From Mycobacterium sp. GA-1841 (lineage in GTDB: Bacteria > Actinomycetota > Actinomycetes > Mycobacteriales > Mycobacteriaceae), in the NCBI RefSeq assembly GCF_001954135.1, contig NZ_MBEQ01000009.1:186001-250000 (forward strand): a stretch of 64,000 nt of DNA, written 5' to 3'. This document shows positions 1 through 8,786 of the stretch, piece by piece. Each line of letters begins with the position of its first letter. Position 1 is the first letter of the stretch. Made by a program: the position numbers and the translations under genes. Under the pieces are notes generated by a model that saw nothing but the letters and a program-made list of their open reading frames with translations, did not search any database and had not been told where the DNA came from.

Positions 1-330
1 ATTGCGATGATCCCGATGGGTCTTGCCCTCCATGGCCAAAATGGTCGGGCCGATGAACAATCCGATGGTGCTGTCATAGATCTTCGAGTTGAACGACTTG
101 CCGTCGCGGAACACCGTGTTGACCGCGTCGTAGGACACCGCTGCGTATTGGTGTTCTGGCAGTAGGGATTCCGGGGTTTTCGACCAATCCATCACCGACC
201 CGCGGAACACGCCGTGCTTGGCCCGGTGCCGCGCGAAGAACGGGTACGGGTCGCGAAGGAGGGTGGCGGTGTCCACTGTGAGCTCATCGACGGTTTCGTC
301 GGATGCGAAGTCCTGTACCTGGCTATCCAC
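1..330 (-). CDS. Cytochrome P450, N-terminal 110 residues (cut by window edge)
   Basis: Partial gene whose 3' part lies beyond the left edge. The reverse-strand reading gives an N-terminus with RDPYPFFARHRA, then YDAVNTVFRDGKSF, and ends in LAMEGKTHRDHRN. This is the B'-C helix region of bacterial P450s, where the H-x-x-x-R of the C helix contacts a heme propionate. The GTG at 330 is chosen as start because an in-frame TGA lies two codons upstream and a GGGGTGA-like ribosome site precedes it. Operator 375-395 lies 45 bp upstream, so this gene appears to head a transcript in the same regulon as its neighbours. The heme-binding cysteine is outside the window, so the CYP family cannot be assigned. 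Confidence 0.85.
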   Translation of the reverse strand, partial: MDSQVQDFASDETVDELTVDTATLLRDPYPFFARHRAKHGVFRGSVMDWSKTPESLLPEHQYAAVSYDAVNTVFRDGKSFNSKIYDSTIGLFIGPTILAMEGKTHRDHRN

Positions 331-374
331 GGCTCACCCCACCACTCGCAACGGCACGCTCACACAGATGCATA

Positions 375-395
375 TTACGGTAAAGATTACAGTAA
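375..395. promoter_or_regulatory. Operator copy 1 of the 21-bp inverted repeat
   Basis: Half-sites TTACGGTAA and TTACAGTAA separated by 3 nt. It lies upstream of the P450 start at 330 and downstream of the SDR stop at 421. It is one of 13 similar sites in the window. Confidence 0.65.
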
Positions 396-420
396 TGAAA
401 TCCGTCGAGTCCTGCACAGG

Positions 421-1206
421 TCAGAGCGGGATCGGGGCCCCATTGCTCATTGCGGCGATGAAACCACCGTCGACCTGGATGTCCTGCCCGTTGATCCAGC
501 GCGCCTCGGCAGAGGTCAGGAACGCGATCAGGGGAACGACATCGTCGACGGTGGCATGCCGGCCGACCGTCGCGCGCACCAGGTCGAGCACGTCCTTGCC
601 CATCGTCTGCTCGAAGTCGGTCAGGATCGGCGTTTCGACCGGACCCGGGCTGACGGTGTTGACCCGCACCCCGTACTTCGTCCAGGCCGGCCCGGACACG
701 CGTTTGGCGAAAAGGATCGCGGCCTGCTTGGAGGTGGTGTACACCGGGAAATCCGGGTCCTGTCCGGTCTGCCATTGTGCGACCGCGTCCCCGTCGGTCA
801 GTGCGAGCAGCCCGTCGAGGATGTCGATCCGTTGCTGCCAGCCCAGGGCCGCGGTGGACGCGACCGTGACGATCGATCCGCCCTCGCGCAGCAGCGGCAG
901 CATGCCCTCGCTCATCAGTCTCATGCCGAGGTAATTGACTTTGAGGACGTCGGCGGCCGGCGCGGTGCCGGGCACTCCCGCGACATGCGCCAGCACGTCC
1001 CAGCCGTCGCCGATCTCGCTCAGCAGTCTGGCGATGTCGGCGGCGTCGCGCAGGTCGCAGACGGCGTGCTCGGATGCCGGGGCTTCACCCGGACGCAGGT
1101 CGACTGCGAGGACATGGTCACCGCGGTCATGGAAGTGCGTCGCGGTGGCCGCTCCGATGCCGGAACCGGCTCCGACGACGACGATTCTGCGGGCGGTTTC
1201 CGACAT
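421..1206 (-). CDS. SDR oxidoreductase, 3-alpha-hydroxysteroid dehydrogenase/carbonyl reductase type
   Basis: A 261-residue NAD(P)-dependent alcohol/ketone oxidoreductase. The Rossmann motif G-A-G-S-G-I-G is at residues 12-18. The catalytic set is Ser117, Tyr156 and Lys160 (Y-T-T-S-K). About 38 residues separate Ser and Tyr, far more than the usual 12-14. That long insertion is typical of the 3-alpha-HSD/carbonyl reductase subfamily, which suits a steroid-like or bulky ketone substrate, but the substrate is not known. The ATG at 1206 lies just downstream of operator 1231-1251, which is shared with the divergent aldehyde dehydrogenase. Confidence 0.85.
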   Translation of the reverse strand: MSETARRIVVVGAGSGIGAATATHFHDRGDHVLAVDLRPGEAPASEHAVCDLRDAADIARLLSEIGDGWDVLAHVAGVPGTAPAADVLKVNYLGMRLMSEGMLPLLREGGSIVTVASTAALGWQQRIDILDGLLALTDGDAVAQWQTGQDPDFPVYTTSKQAAILFAKRVSGPAWTKYGVRVNTVSPGPVETPILTDFEQTMGKDVLDLVRATVGRHATVDDVVPLIAFLTSAEARWINGQDIQVDGGFIAAMSNGAPIPL

Positions 1207-1230
1207 GCACCAGGCCTCTCACTGAATGAA

Positions 1231-1251
1231 CGACAGTAAGGATGACTGTAA
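1231..1251. promoter_or_regulatory. Operator copy 2 of the 21-bp inverted repeat
   Basis: Half-sites CGACAGTAA and TGACTGTAA with a 3-nt centre, between the divergent SDR (start 1206) and aldehyde dehydrogenase (start 1365). An upstream ATG at 1243 falls inside the site, which argues for the later start of the dehydrogenase gene. Confidence 0.55.
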
Positions 1252-1364
1252 ACAATTCGAGCCGGTCGGACAATCGGCTCGGACCTGCTCGCAAGGTGCT
1301 ACCGTTGGCGTTACCGGAGGGGCCTTCGGAATGCGGACACGTGCCTGGCGAAGGGGCGAAATCG

Positions 1365-2852
1365 ATGAGTGCGATCGACGAGCGTGCGGCGGTGCAGCCG
1401 CAGCGCGACGGGCTGGATGAACTGCTGGCTGCCCAGCGCCGTTCCTTCATCGCCGACGGCCCGCCCGATGTCGCGTTGCGTCGCAACCGCATCGACCGCC
1501 TGCTCGCGATGGTGCTGGACAACTCGGAGGACTTCGTGGCGGCCACCGCGGCCGACTATGGGTCACGGTCGCGGTCGGCGGCATTCTTCGCCGAGATCCT
1601 GGGCATGTTGTCGGTCATCGAACACACCAGGGCCCATGTGCCCCAATGGATGCGCGCCACGAGGCTGATGCGTGCCGCCCGCTTCGCCGGATTGCGTGCC
1701 GAGGTGTTGCCGAGCCCACTCGGGGTGATCGGGGTGATCGGCCCGTGGAACTTCCCGATCCAGCTGACGGTGTTGCCCGCGGCGGCGGCGTTCGCCGCGG
1801 GTAACCGGGTGATGATCAAGATGTCGGAGGTCACCGGGCGCACCGCGGAGTTGATGGCCGCGACCGCGCCACGGTATTTCGATGCGTCCGAACTGCAGGT
1901 GGTGACCGGCGGTCCCGAGGTGGCCGCCGAGTTCGCCGGCCTGCCGTTCGATCATCTGTTCTTCACCGGCTCTCCGTCGATCGGTGCGTTGGTGGCGCGG
2001 GCGGCATCGGATCACCTGGTTCCGGTGACGCTGGAACTGGGCGGGAAGAACCCGGTTGTCGTGGCACCCGGCGCCGACATCGAACGGGCCGCAAGCCGAA
2101 TTGCCCAGGGGCGCATGGTCAACGGCGGACAGGTGTGCGTATGCCCAGACTATGTGTTTGTGCCCGACGCGCAGGTGGACCAGTTCGTCGCGGTGGCGCG
2201 CAAGACCCTGGCTTCGATGTTCCCCAGCATCGTCGGCAATCCCGACTACTGCTCCTCGGTAAACCAGGTCAACTTCGACCGGGTGGTGGACCTGATCGCC
2301 GACGCCCGTGCTCACGGTGCCCGGATCGACTCCGTCATCCCGACGGGGGAGGTCCTGCCGGATGCGGCGTCGCGCAAGATCGCCCCCACCATCGTGCGGG
2401 ACGTGGACGACCGGATGAAGATCGCGACCGAAGAGGTGTTCGGGCCGGTGCTCGCGGTGCGCGGGTACTCCCACCTCGACGAAGCTGTCGGTCACATCAA
2501 CGCCAACCCGTCACCGTTGGTGGCGTATTGGTTCGGTCCCGACGACGCCGACTTCCGGCACTTCGTCAGCCGCACCCGCAGCGGCGGAGTGGCGCGCAAT
2601 GACTTTGCCGCACACATGATCCCGGCGAGCGCACCGTTCGGCGGGGTCGGCCGCAGCGGCACCGGGGCCTACCACGGCAAGGCCGGCTTCGACGCGTTCA
2701 GCCACTACCGCACGGTGGTCGGCAGCGACCTGCCGTTCAGCATCACCGGCCGGGCGGCGTGGCCGTTCACCGGCTCGATGCGGATCAGCGCCGACCTCAG
2801 CCTGCGGCGAGCCCGCAACCGGACTGCCGCACGGCTCAAGAAGTTTCGCTGA
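1365..2852 (+). CDS. Aldehyde dehydrogenase family protein (coniferyl-aldehyde dehydrogenase-like)
   Basis: A 495-residue NAD(P)-dependent aldehyde dehydrogenase that should oxidise an aldehyde intermediate to an acid. Visible motifs are GPWNFPI (cofactor/oxyanion region), FFTGSPSIG (dinucleotide binding), ELGGKNPVVV with the general-base Glu, and NGGQVCVCPDY with the catalytic Cys. The open frame extends up to 1242, but ATG 1365 is chosen because AAGGGGCG precedes it and the upstream stretch runs into the shared operator. It converges on the FadD gene with a 17-bp overlap. Placed between an SDR and an acyl-CoA ligase, it could supply the acid that the ligase activates; this is an inference. 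Confidence 0.88.
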   Translation: MSAIDERAAVQPQRDGLDELLAAQRRSFIADGPPDVALRRNRIDRLLAMVLDNSEDFVAATAADYGSRSRSAAFFAEILGMLSVIEHTRAHVPQWMRATRLMRAARFAGLRAEVLPSPLGVIGVIGPWNFPIQLTVLPAAAAFAAGNRVMIKMSEVTGRTAELMAATAPRYFDASELQVVTGGPEVAAEFAGLPFDHLFFTGSPSIGALVARAASDHLVPVTLELGGKNPVVVAPGADIERAASRIAQGRMVNGGQVCVCPDYVFVPDAQVDQFVAVARKTLASMFPSIVGNPDYCSSVNQVNFDRVVDLIADARAHGARIDSVIPTGEVLPDAASRKIAPTIVRDVDDRMKIATEEVFGPVLAVRGYSHLDEAVGHINANPSPLVAYWFGPDDADFRHFVSRTRSGGVARNDFAAHMIPASAPFGGVGRSGTGAYHGKAGFDAFSHYRTVVGSDLPFSITGRAAWPFTGSMRISADLSLRRARNRTAARLKKFR

Positions 2853-4482
2853 CCGCCTGCTCGCGGGCCCAGCGGTAGTCAGCTTTGCCGGCCGGGCTGC
2901 GTTCGATCTGCGGCCGGAACACCACGGCCTTGGGCAACTTGTAGCGGGCGATCGAGGATTCGGCGTGCCGGATCAGCTCGTCGGCGTCAGCGGCCGCCCC
3001 GTCGACGAGGGACACGATCGCCACGACTTCCTGCCCCCAGCGTTCACTGGGACGGCTGGCCACCACCACGTCGCCGACCGCGGGGTGGGAGGCGATCGCC
3101 GACTCGACCTCTTCGGCGAAGATCTTCTCGCCACCGGAGTTGATGGTGACGGAGTCCCGGCCCAGCAGTTCGATCGCTCCGGTGTCGAGGTGGCGGGCCC
3201 GGTCGCCGGGTGTCGCGTAACGCACGCCGTCGATCACCGGGAAGGTCGCGGCAGTCTTGGCGGCGTCGCCCTTGTAGCCCAGCGGTACGTAGCCGCGTTG
3301 GGCCAGCCAACCCAACCCGTCATGACCTGGAGCCAGCACCGCGGTGAAATCCTCGGTGACCACGCAGGTATCGGGCCCGGCGTTGAATGTTCCGGTAGAG
3401 ACGGCGCCCGGCGCCGACATGTGGCTCATCTGCGCGCCGGTCTCGGACGAGCCGACCCCGTCGACGACCATCAGATTGGGCTTCGAATCGATCAGTTGTT
3501 GCTTGACGTAAGGCGTGAGTTGGGCGCCACCGTTGGCGACGACCGCGAGTGAGGAGACGTCGGCGATGCTGTTGCCGATGGCGGCGACAAGAGGTCGCGC
3601 CATCGCGTCACCGACCACCGTCGCGACCAGGACCTGTTCGCGCTCGATCGTGCGGACCACGTCTTCGGCGTCGAATCGGTCGACCACACTGGGGAATACG
3701 AGAGTCTGGCCCGTCGTGATGGCCGTCATGGCGGCCCATTGGGCCGCGCCGTGGATCAGCGGCGGCAGGATCATCAGCTTGGTCCCGGGATTCTCGCTCG
3801 CCCGGGTGGTGATCTCCTCGACCGACTCTGCCTTGGCGCCGGTCATCATGTTGCGGCCGCCGAACGCGGTCATGAAGATGTCGTGCTGACGCCACAACAC
3901 GCCCTTCGGCATTCCGGTGGTGCCGCCGGTGTACAGCACGTAGAGATCATCGGCACTGGGTTCGACGGGCAGTGCGGCCAGTGTCGAGGTATCGGCCACG
4001 ATGGACTCGTAATCCACCGCGCCGTCGAGCAGTTCGTTGCCGGAATCGTCGGCGATCTGGATCAACACGCGAAGCTGCGGCAGTTCGGGCAGGATCTCGG
4101 CGACCCGCGGGGCGAAGGTCGCGTGGTAGACCAGTGCGCTCGCCCCGGAATCGCCCAGCAGGTACTGCAGTTCGTTCTTCACGTAGCGATAGTTCACGTT
4201 GAACGGGGCCACCCTGGCCCGGAAGGCGCCGAGCATGGACTCCACGTATTCCGGCCCGTTGAGGGCGTAGATGCCCAGCAGATCCTGCCCTACTTCGTGC
4301 CCGGCCAAGTCATCTCGCTCGGTCTGGACGCCCAACCCGCGTGAATGCAGGTATGCCGCCAGGCGATTCGACCGATCCAGCACCTGACGGTAGGTGAGCC
4401 GACGCTCGCCCTGGACGATCAGCGGACGGTCGCCGATGGCGGTGGCAACGGCTTCGGCGACGGCCGGGACGGTGAACTGCAC
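2836..4482 (-). CDS. Acyl-CoA synthetase, FadD19-like
   Basis: A 548-residue ATP-dependent acyl-CoA ligase (ANL superfamily). It shows the P-loop-like LYTGGTTGMPKG, the ATP-binding INSGGEKIFAEEVE, and a C-terminal RSPAGKADYRW containing the catalytic Lys. Length and the last two motifs resemble mycobacterial FadD19 (from memory, a 548-residue steroid side-chain ligase), so a steroid-like or branched side-chain acid is plausible. It is the last gene of the Rieske - isochorismatase-like - FadD operon, with 27 nt to the previous gene. Activity as a ligase is likely; the exact substrate is unknown. Confidence 0.88.
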   Translation of the reverse strand: MQFTVPAVAEAVATAIGDRPLIVQGERRLTYRQVLDRSNRLAAYLHSRGLGVQTERDDLAGHEVGQDLLGIYALNGPEYVESMLGAFRARVAPFNVNYRYVKNELQYLLGDSGASALVYHATFAPRVAEILPELPQLRVLIQIADDSGNELLDGAVDYESIVADTSTLAALPVEPSADDLYVLYTGGTTGMPKGVLWRQHDIFMTAFGGRNMMTGAKAESVEEITTRASENPGTKLMILPPLIHGAAQWAAMTAITTGQTLVFPSVVDRFDAEDVVRTIEREQVLVATVVGDAMARPLVAAIGNSIADVSSLAVVANGGAQLTPYVKQQLIDSKPNLMVVDGVGSSETGAQMSHMSAPGAVSTGTFNAGPDTCVVTEDFTAVLAPGHDGLGWLAQRGYVPLGYKGDAAKTAATFPVIDGVRYATPGDRARHLDTGAIELLGRDSVTINSGGEKIFAEEVESAIASHPAVGDVVVASRPSERWGQEVVAIVSLVDGAAADADELIRHAESSIARYKLPKAVVFRPQIERSPAGKADYRWAREQAVSETS

Positions 4483-4509
4483 GGGTTTTCTCCTCTGGGG
4501 CGGGTGAGC

Positions 4510-5127
4510 TCAGTGCTGCCAGGCGCGCAGCAGGTGATCGGTGGTGGTGACCGTGGCCAGCAGCGACAGGGTGTTGTCAATGACCGCGTCGGCATAGTCC
4601 GTCGGGATTCCGGCCACGGCGTCGCGTGGTAGCACGACCCGGTATCCGGCGTTGACCGCATCCATCACCAGGTTGGTGATCGCGACGTTCACCGAGACAC
4701 CAACGGCCACAATTGTGCTCACGCCGAGGTTTCGCAGGATGGCATTGAGGTCGGTGCCGCCCATGGGACCCAGCCCGTGCCAGCGGGACAACACCAGATC
4801 CTCTGGCTCCGGGCCTAACTCGGGTAGCAGTGCGGCGCCCGGGCTGCCGGGTGTGATGCCCACGTCGCTGCGGCCGATCGCGAAGATCTTGGCGTTGTGG
4901 TTGGAGCCGAGCCCGTCGGGTCGACGTTGCACCAGGCAGTGCACCACGTGGACCGAGGCGGCGCGGGCCGCGGGCAGCAACCGGGCGATGTTGGGCAACG
5001 CTTCCCGGCGGGCCTCGTCGGCCAGGGCGGCCAGACCGGCGTCGGGGCCGACGACCGCACCCTGGCATTCCTGCGTCACGATGGCCGTGTGCCCGGGGGC
5101 GACGAGGTCTTCGAAATCGGGTTTCAT
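4510..5127 (-). CDS. Isochorismatase-like (cysteine hydrolase fold) protein, catalytic residues altered
   Basis: A 205-residue protein of the isochorismatase/nicotinamidase fold. The ATG overlaps the Rieske stop codon (ATGA), so the two are translationally coupled. In the family, an Asp near the N-terminus and a Cys in a G-V-x-T-x-x-C motif are catalytic. Here the corresponding stretches read IVTQECQG and GVSVNVAITN, so the Asp appears replaced and the Cys position is Ala. It may use another mechanism or have lost hydrolase activity. The operon position between oxygenase and FadD suggests a role in the same pathway. Confidence 0.75.
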   Translation of the reverse strand: MKPDFEDLVAPGHTAIVTQECQGAVVGPDAGLAALADEARREALPNIARLLPAARAASVHVVHCLVQRRPDGLGSNHNAKIFAIGRSDVGITPGSPGAALLPELGPEPEDLVLSRWHGLGPMGGTDLNAILRNLGVSTIVAVGVSVNVAITNLVMDAVNAGYRVVLPRDAVAGIPTDYADAVIDNTLSLLATVTTTDHLLRAWQH

Positions 5128-6137
5128 GCGTGGACGACGGTGGCGTCGGCAGGAACCTCGTAGAATTGGGTGGCCCATTTGCGCATGGCCATATACGGTT
5201 TGGCGTCGATCTTGGCCAGCGGGGGGTGCTCGACGTACTTCTGGTAGCGCCAGATGTCGCAGTCCTCCCACACCGTCTTGAGGAACTGTTTCTCGACCTG
5301 CTTGCGCACCTGCTCGGGCGGGATGTCGGAGGTCTCACCGGGCAGTTTGGGCCACCAGATCGAATAGAACATGTCCGACACCTCGTCGTCGACCGGGGTG
5401 CAGGCGAAGATCAACCGGTGATTCGAGGATCCCTCGAAAGCACTCATGGCAAAGCCCAGCCCGGAGAAGTGGCTGTGGATGCGCAACGCCATCTTGTCCG
5501 GATCGTCACTGCGGGCATCGGGCCATCCGGTCAAAAACCGCCACTCCTCCTCGACGTGCTCCCAGTGCAGGCACACCGGCGTCACCGTCGCGCCGTGCAC
5601 ATAGCGGAAATGTGAACTGTCCGGACCATTTTCGGCCACGATCTGTGGGTGCACCGGAATCGCGTCGGCCCGGCTGGAGAACTCCGGATACGGCCGGTAA
5701 TACGCATTCGGATCGGTCTCGAATTGCGGGAACTTGTGGAAGATGTCGGGCAGTTCCCACTGCGGCGGCTTGCCCTCGGGCTGATACCACATGAAGATGC
5801 AGCCGTACTGCTCCTTGACCGGATAGGAGCGCAACCGCAGACCGCGATTGGGCCGATCCGGCTGATACGGAATGTAAGTGTTGTTGCCCTCCGGTCCCCA
5901 GCGCCAGCCGTGAAACGGGCACTCGATGCAGTCACCGACCACCTTGCCGCCGTGGCCGATGTGGGCACCCAGGTGTTTGCAGTGGGCTTCCAGCAGGTGA
6001 AGTTCGCCGGCCTCGTCGCGGTAGGCCGCCAGGTCCTCGCCGAAGTACTTCAGCGCCTTGACGTCGCCGACCTCGTACTCGGCCGACCAACCGATCATGA
6101 ACCAGCCAGTGACCTTCCAGGTGAACGGCACTTTCAC
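5124..6137 (-). CDS. Rieske non-heme iron oxygenase, KshA-like alpha subunit
   Basis: A 337-residue oxygenase component. The Rieske [2Fe-2S] ligands are C53-x-H55 and C73-x-x-H76. The mononuclear iron site is formed by His176 and His181 (in DSSHFRYVHG, with bridging Asp173) and probably Asp292 (D-x-x-I-W). Overall length and arrangement match 3-ketosteroid 9-alpha-hydroxylase oxygenase (KshA)-type enzymes, but sequence reading alone cannot fix the substrate. The reductase partner is not in the window. It heads the operon with the isochorismatase-like and FadD genes. Operator 6174-6194 lies 37 bp upstream. A C-terminal fragment of a related protein is found at 55.6 kb. Confidence 0.88.
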   Translation of the reverse strand: MKVPFTWKVTGWFMIGWSAEYEVGDVKALKYFGEDLAAYRDEAGELHLLEAHCKHLGAHIGHGGKVVGDCIECPFHGWRWGPEGNNTYIPYQPDRPNRGLRLRSYPVKEQYGCIFMWYQPEGKPPQWELPDIFHKFPQFETDPNAYYRPYPEFSSRADAIPVHPQIVAENGPDSSHFRYVHGATVTPVCLHWEHVEEEWRFLTGWPDARSDDPDKMALRIHSHFSGLGFAMSAFEGSSNHRLIFACTPVDDEVSDMFYSIWWPKLPGETSDIPPEQVRKQVEKQFLKTVWEDCDIWRYQKYVEHPPLAKIDAKPYMAMRKWATQFYEVPADATVVHA

Positions 6138-6173
6138 GGCCTGACGCCTCCCTTTTTGCAGCTCTCGCCATCG

Positions 6174-6194
6174 TTACGGAATACATTACAGTAG
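6174..6194. promoter_or_regulatory. Operator copy 3 of the 21-bp inverted repeat
   Basis: Half-sites TTACGGAAT and TTACAGTAG with a 3-nt centre, upstream of the Rieske oxygenase operon (start 6137). Confidence 0.6.
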
Positions 6195-6267
6195 CTGTTT
6201 CTGGAGAGGAAGCGGGAATCGATGGCGGATCGTCGGGAACGCCGGAAGGTGAGCGAGGGCCGGCCAT

Positions 6268-6288
6268 CAACTGAGGGCCTTACCGTAT
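6268..6288. promoter_or_regulatory. Operator copy 4 of the 21-bp inverted repeat
   Basis: Half-sites CAACTGAGG and TTACCGTAT with a 3-nt centre, 32 bp upstream of the SnoaL-like gene start at 6320. The left half-site is degenerate. Confidence 0.5.
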
Positions 6289-6319
6289 AGTGCGCCGCAG
6301 TCGATCAGGAGGTGACCCG

Positions 6320-6754
6320 TTGTCCGACGACATCGAGGCGATCAAGCAGCTCAAGGCCCGCTACTGCCGATTCCTCGACACCAAGGACATCGATGCCTGG
6401 CGGGCGCTATTCGCCGAGGACGTGGTGGTCACGCTCGACATGGCAGTGTCGACCGGTGGTGCCGATCCACAGACCGCCCCGCCACTACACGGCTTCGATG
6501 CGTTCTTCCCGGTGGTCTGGGGTGGGGTGGAACATGCGTCGACCGTGCACCATTGCCACACCCCGGAGATCGCATTGACCTCGGACACCACCGCGACGGG
6601 TATCTGGGCGATGGAGGACATGTTGTTCTTCGCCGACGGCAATGAACTCCACGGCGCCGGGCACTACCACGAGACCTACGAAAAGCGCGATGGCACTTGG
6701 CAGATCACCAGTCTGCACCTGACCCGGACCTTGCTGAAATTCAAGACGGCTTGA
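6320..6754 (+). CDS. SnoaL-like / NTF2-fold small protein
   Basis: A 144-residue NTF2-fold protein. The start is read as MSDDIEAIKQLKARYCRFLDTK, with residues such as AWRALFAEDVVV and YHETYEKRDGTWQI typical of SnoaL-like polyketide-cyclase/ketosteroid-isomerase relatives. TTG at 6320 is chosen because a near-perfect AGGAGGTGA stands at 6307-6315. Members of this fold are hydratases, isomerases or dehydratases, so a role in handling a hydroxylated ring intermediate is possible but unproven. It converges with the LLM gene, overlapping it by 14 bp. Confidence 0.8.
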   Translation: MSDDIEAIKQLKARYCRFLDTKDIDAWRALFAEDVVVTLDMAVSTGGADPQTAPPLHGFDAFFPVVWGGVEHASTVHHCHTPEIALTSDTTATGIWAMEDMLFFADGNELHGAGHYHETYEKRDGTWQITSLHLTRTLLKFKTA

Positions 6755-7688
6755 CCTCTTGGTTCGAGACATCCCCGGCGCCGAGGTTCATCACTGCACC
6801 GAACGCCTTGATGTAGTCGAGCGCTGCCTGCGGGCTGCTGCCGTCGACATGCACGACCGCCCAAGTGGCACCGTGGCCGGCGAGTTCGTCCAACGTCTGC
6901 CGAGCGTGGCGCAGCGACGCGTCGTCGTCCAGGTCGACGGCTGGGCAGACCACCTGGATGTCGACGGAGTGCGGATCGCGGCCGGCGTCGGCGAGCCGTT
7001 TGTGAAGGTGGCGGACCGCGGAGCCGAACTGGTCGACATCCTCGATGGCCGTGGTGCGCATCGTTGCCGCCATGCCCTTGGCTGCGATGATCGGCATCCA
7101 TCCGTCACCGTGCTCGACCACCCGCCGGATCGCCGCCTTGCCGTTACCGCCGATCCAGATCGGCGGATGCGGCCGCTGCGTGGGTCGTTGCAGCCAGAGC
7201 TCTCCGACGGCGGCGAAATCAGCGCCTCCGACGGGTGTTTCGGGATCGGTCCAGATGGCGCGTAACGCGGCCAGCGCCTCGTCGAGCAACTCGGCGCGTC
7301 GGTCCAGGCTCACGCCGACCGCCGCGAACTCGGATCGCAGATAGCCGGCCCCGACACCGGCGATCAACCGACCGCCGGAGACGAGGTCCAAGCTGCCCAG
7401 CGCCTTGGCCGACAGGTACGGGTTGCGGAAGGCCAGGACGTACAGATTTGTCATCAACCGTAGCCGGGTCGTCGCGGCGGCCATGAAGCTCAGTGCGGCG
7501 ATCGGGTCGAGTGTGTTGTGGCCACCGTTGTTGCGCCACTTGACCGACGGGGCGGGATGCTCGCTCAGCGCCACCGCCGAGAAACCCGCGGCTTCGGCGC
7601 CGGTGGCGACGGCACGGATCACCTCCGGCTGCAGGAAATCATCAGGTGCAGTGGGTAGTTCGCTGGGATACTCCAGGGTGTATTTCAT
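6741..7688 (-). CDS. LLM-class (luciferase-like) flavin or F420-dependent oxidoreductase
   Basis: A 315-residue luciferase-fold (TIM barrel) enzyme. Recognisable stretches are AAGFSAVALSEHPAP near the N-terminus, MTNLYVLAFRNP, and DLVSGGRLIAGVGAGY, the usual phosphate/cofactor-binding region. In mycobacteria this family often uses coenzyme F420. It diverges from the epimerase-monooxygenase-hydrolase operon, sharing operator 7710-7730. Substrate unknown. Confidence 0.85.
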   Translation of the reverse strand: MKYTLEYPSELPTAPDDFLQPEVIRAVATGAEAAGFSAVALSEHPAPSVKWRNNGGHNTLDPIAALSFMAAATTRLRLMTNLYVLAFRNPYLSAKALGSLDLVSGGRLIAGVGAGYLRSEFAAVGVSLDRRAELLDEALAALRAIWTDPETPVGGADFAAVGELWLQRPTQRPHPPIWIGGNGKAAIRRVVEHGDGWMPIIAAKGMAATMRTTAIEDVDQFGSAVRHLHKRLADAGRDPHSVDIQVVCPAVDLDDDASLRHARQTLDELAGHGATWAVVHVDGSSPQAALDYIKAFGAVMNLGAGDVSNQEVKPS

Positions 7689-7709
7689 CGATCTCCCGGT
7701 TTCGACACC

Positions 7710-7730
7710 ATACTGAAAGCATTACCGTAA
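7710..7730. promoter_or_regulatory. Operator copy 5 of the 21-bp inverted repeat
   Basis: Half-sites ATACTGAAA and TTACCGTAA with a 3-nt centre, between the divergent LLM gene (start 7688) and the epimerase operon (start 7767). Confidence 0.6.
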
Positions 7731-7766
7731 CATCCATAGCTGATCGTCAGACGGGATGGAGTTGCG

Positions 7767-8786
7767 ATGGATCGCCGGCGAAAAGTGCTCGTCATGGGTG
7801 CCAGCGGGAACGTGGGAGCCTGCGTGACCCGCCAACTCGTCGAGCGTGGCGACGATGTGCGGGTGCTGCTGCGGCGCAGCAGTTCGACGAAAGGCATCGA
7901 CGGCCTCGAGCTGGAACGCTGTTACGGGGATATCTTCGACACCGACGCGGTGGCGGCAGCCATGGCGGACCGGGACGTGGTCTTCTACTGCGTCGTCGAC
8001 ACCCGGGCCCACCTGGCCGACCCGGCGCCGCTGTTCTCGACCAACGTCGAGGGCCTGCGTAACGTCCTCGATGTCGCGGTGGACGCGGACCTGCAGCGCT
8101 TCGTGTTTCTCAGCACCATCGGAACCATCGCGATCAGTGACGACGGCGCCATCGTCGACGAGGACACCCCGTTCAACTGGGCCGGTAAAGGCGGGCCCTA
8201 CATCGAATCTCGCCGTCAAGCCGAAGACCTGGTGCTGTCCTGTGCCCGGGAGCGCGGGCTGCCGGCCGTGGCGATGTGTGTGTCCAATCCCTATGGTCCG
8301 CCGGACTGGCAGCCGAGGCAGGGCGCGCTGGTGGCCATGGCCGCATTCGGCAAGATGCCGGTGTACCTGCGGGGTGTCGGCTCCGAGGTGGTCGGAATCG
8401 ACGATGCTGCTGCGGCTCTTGTGCTGGCTGCCGAGCACGGTCGCATCGGTGAGCGTTACATCGTCTCCGAGGGCTACATGACCCAACAGGAGATGTTCAC
8501 CACTGCGGCGCGGGCCGTGGGCGCACGGCCGCCGAAGTTCGGCCTCCCGATCACGCCGATGTATGCCGTGGGCTGGTTGGCCGGCATGTCGAATCGATTG
8601 TTCGGCACCGACTTTCCGATGAATCTCACGGCCGTACGGCTCATGTGGCTGACATCGCCGGCCGACCACGGCAAGGCGACTCGCGACCTGGGCTGGAAGC
8701 CGGAACCGACCGCAGAGTTCATCGCCCGAGCGGCCGAGTTCTATGTCGACCGCAAGAGCCGCAATGAGAAGGTCATCGATCTATGA
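7767..8786 (+). CDS. NAD-dependent epimerase/dehydratase (extended SDR)
   Basis: A 339-residue extended SDR with VMGASGNVGACV at residues 9-20 as nucleotide-binding motif. LSTIGTIAISDDG and the downstream KGGPYIESRRQAE occupy the places of the catalytic Ser and Tyr-x-x-x-(Lys/Arg) region. The Lys of the usual YxxxK is Arg/Ser here (Y-I-E-S-R), so the canonical tetrad is not clear. Such proteins include 3-beta-HSD-like and dihydroflavonol-reductase-like enzymes. It is the first gene of an operon and its stop overlaps the start of the next gene (ATGA). Confidence 0.82.
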   Translation: MDRRRKVLVMGASGNVGACVTRQLVERGDDVRVLLRRSSSTKGIDGLELERCYGDIFDTDAVAAAMADRDVVFYCVVDTRAHLADPAPLFSTNVEGLRNVLDVAVDADLQRFVFLSTIGTIAISDDGAIVDEDTPFNWAGKGGPYIESRRQAEDLVLSCARERGLPAVAMCVSNPYGPPDWQPRQGALVAMAAFGKMPVYLRGVGSEVVGIDDAAAALVLAAEHGRIGERYIVSEGYMTQQEMFTTAARAVGARPPKFGLPITPMYAVGWLAGMSNRLFGTDFPMNLTAVRLMWLTSPADHGKATRDLGWKPEPTAEFIARAAEFYVDRKSRNEKVIDL

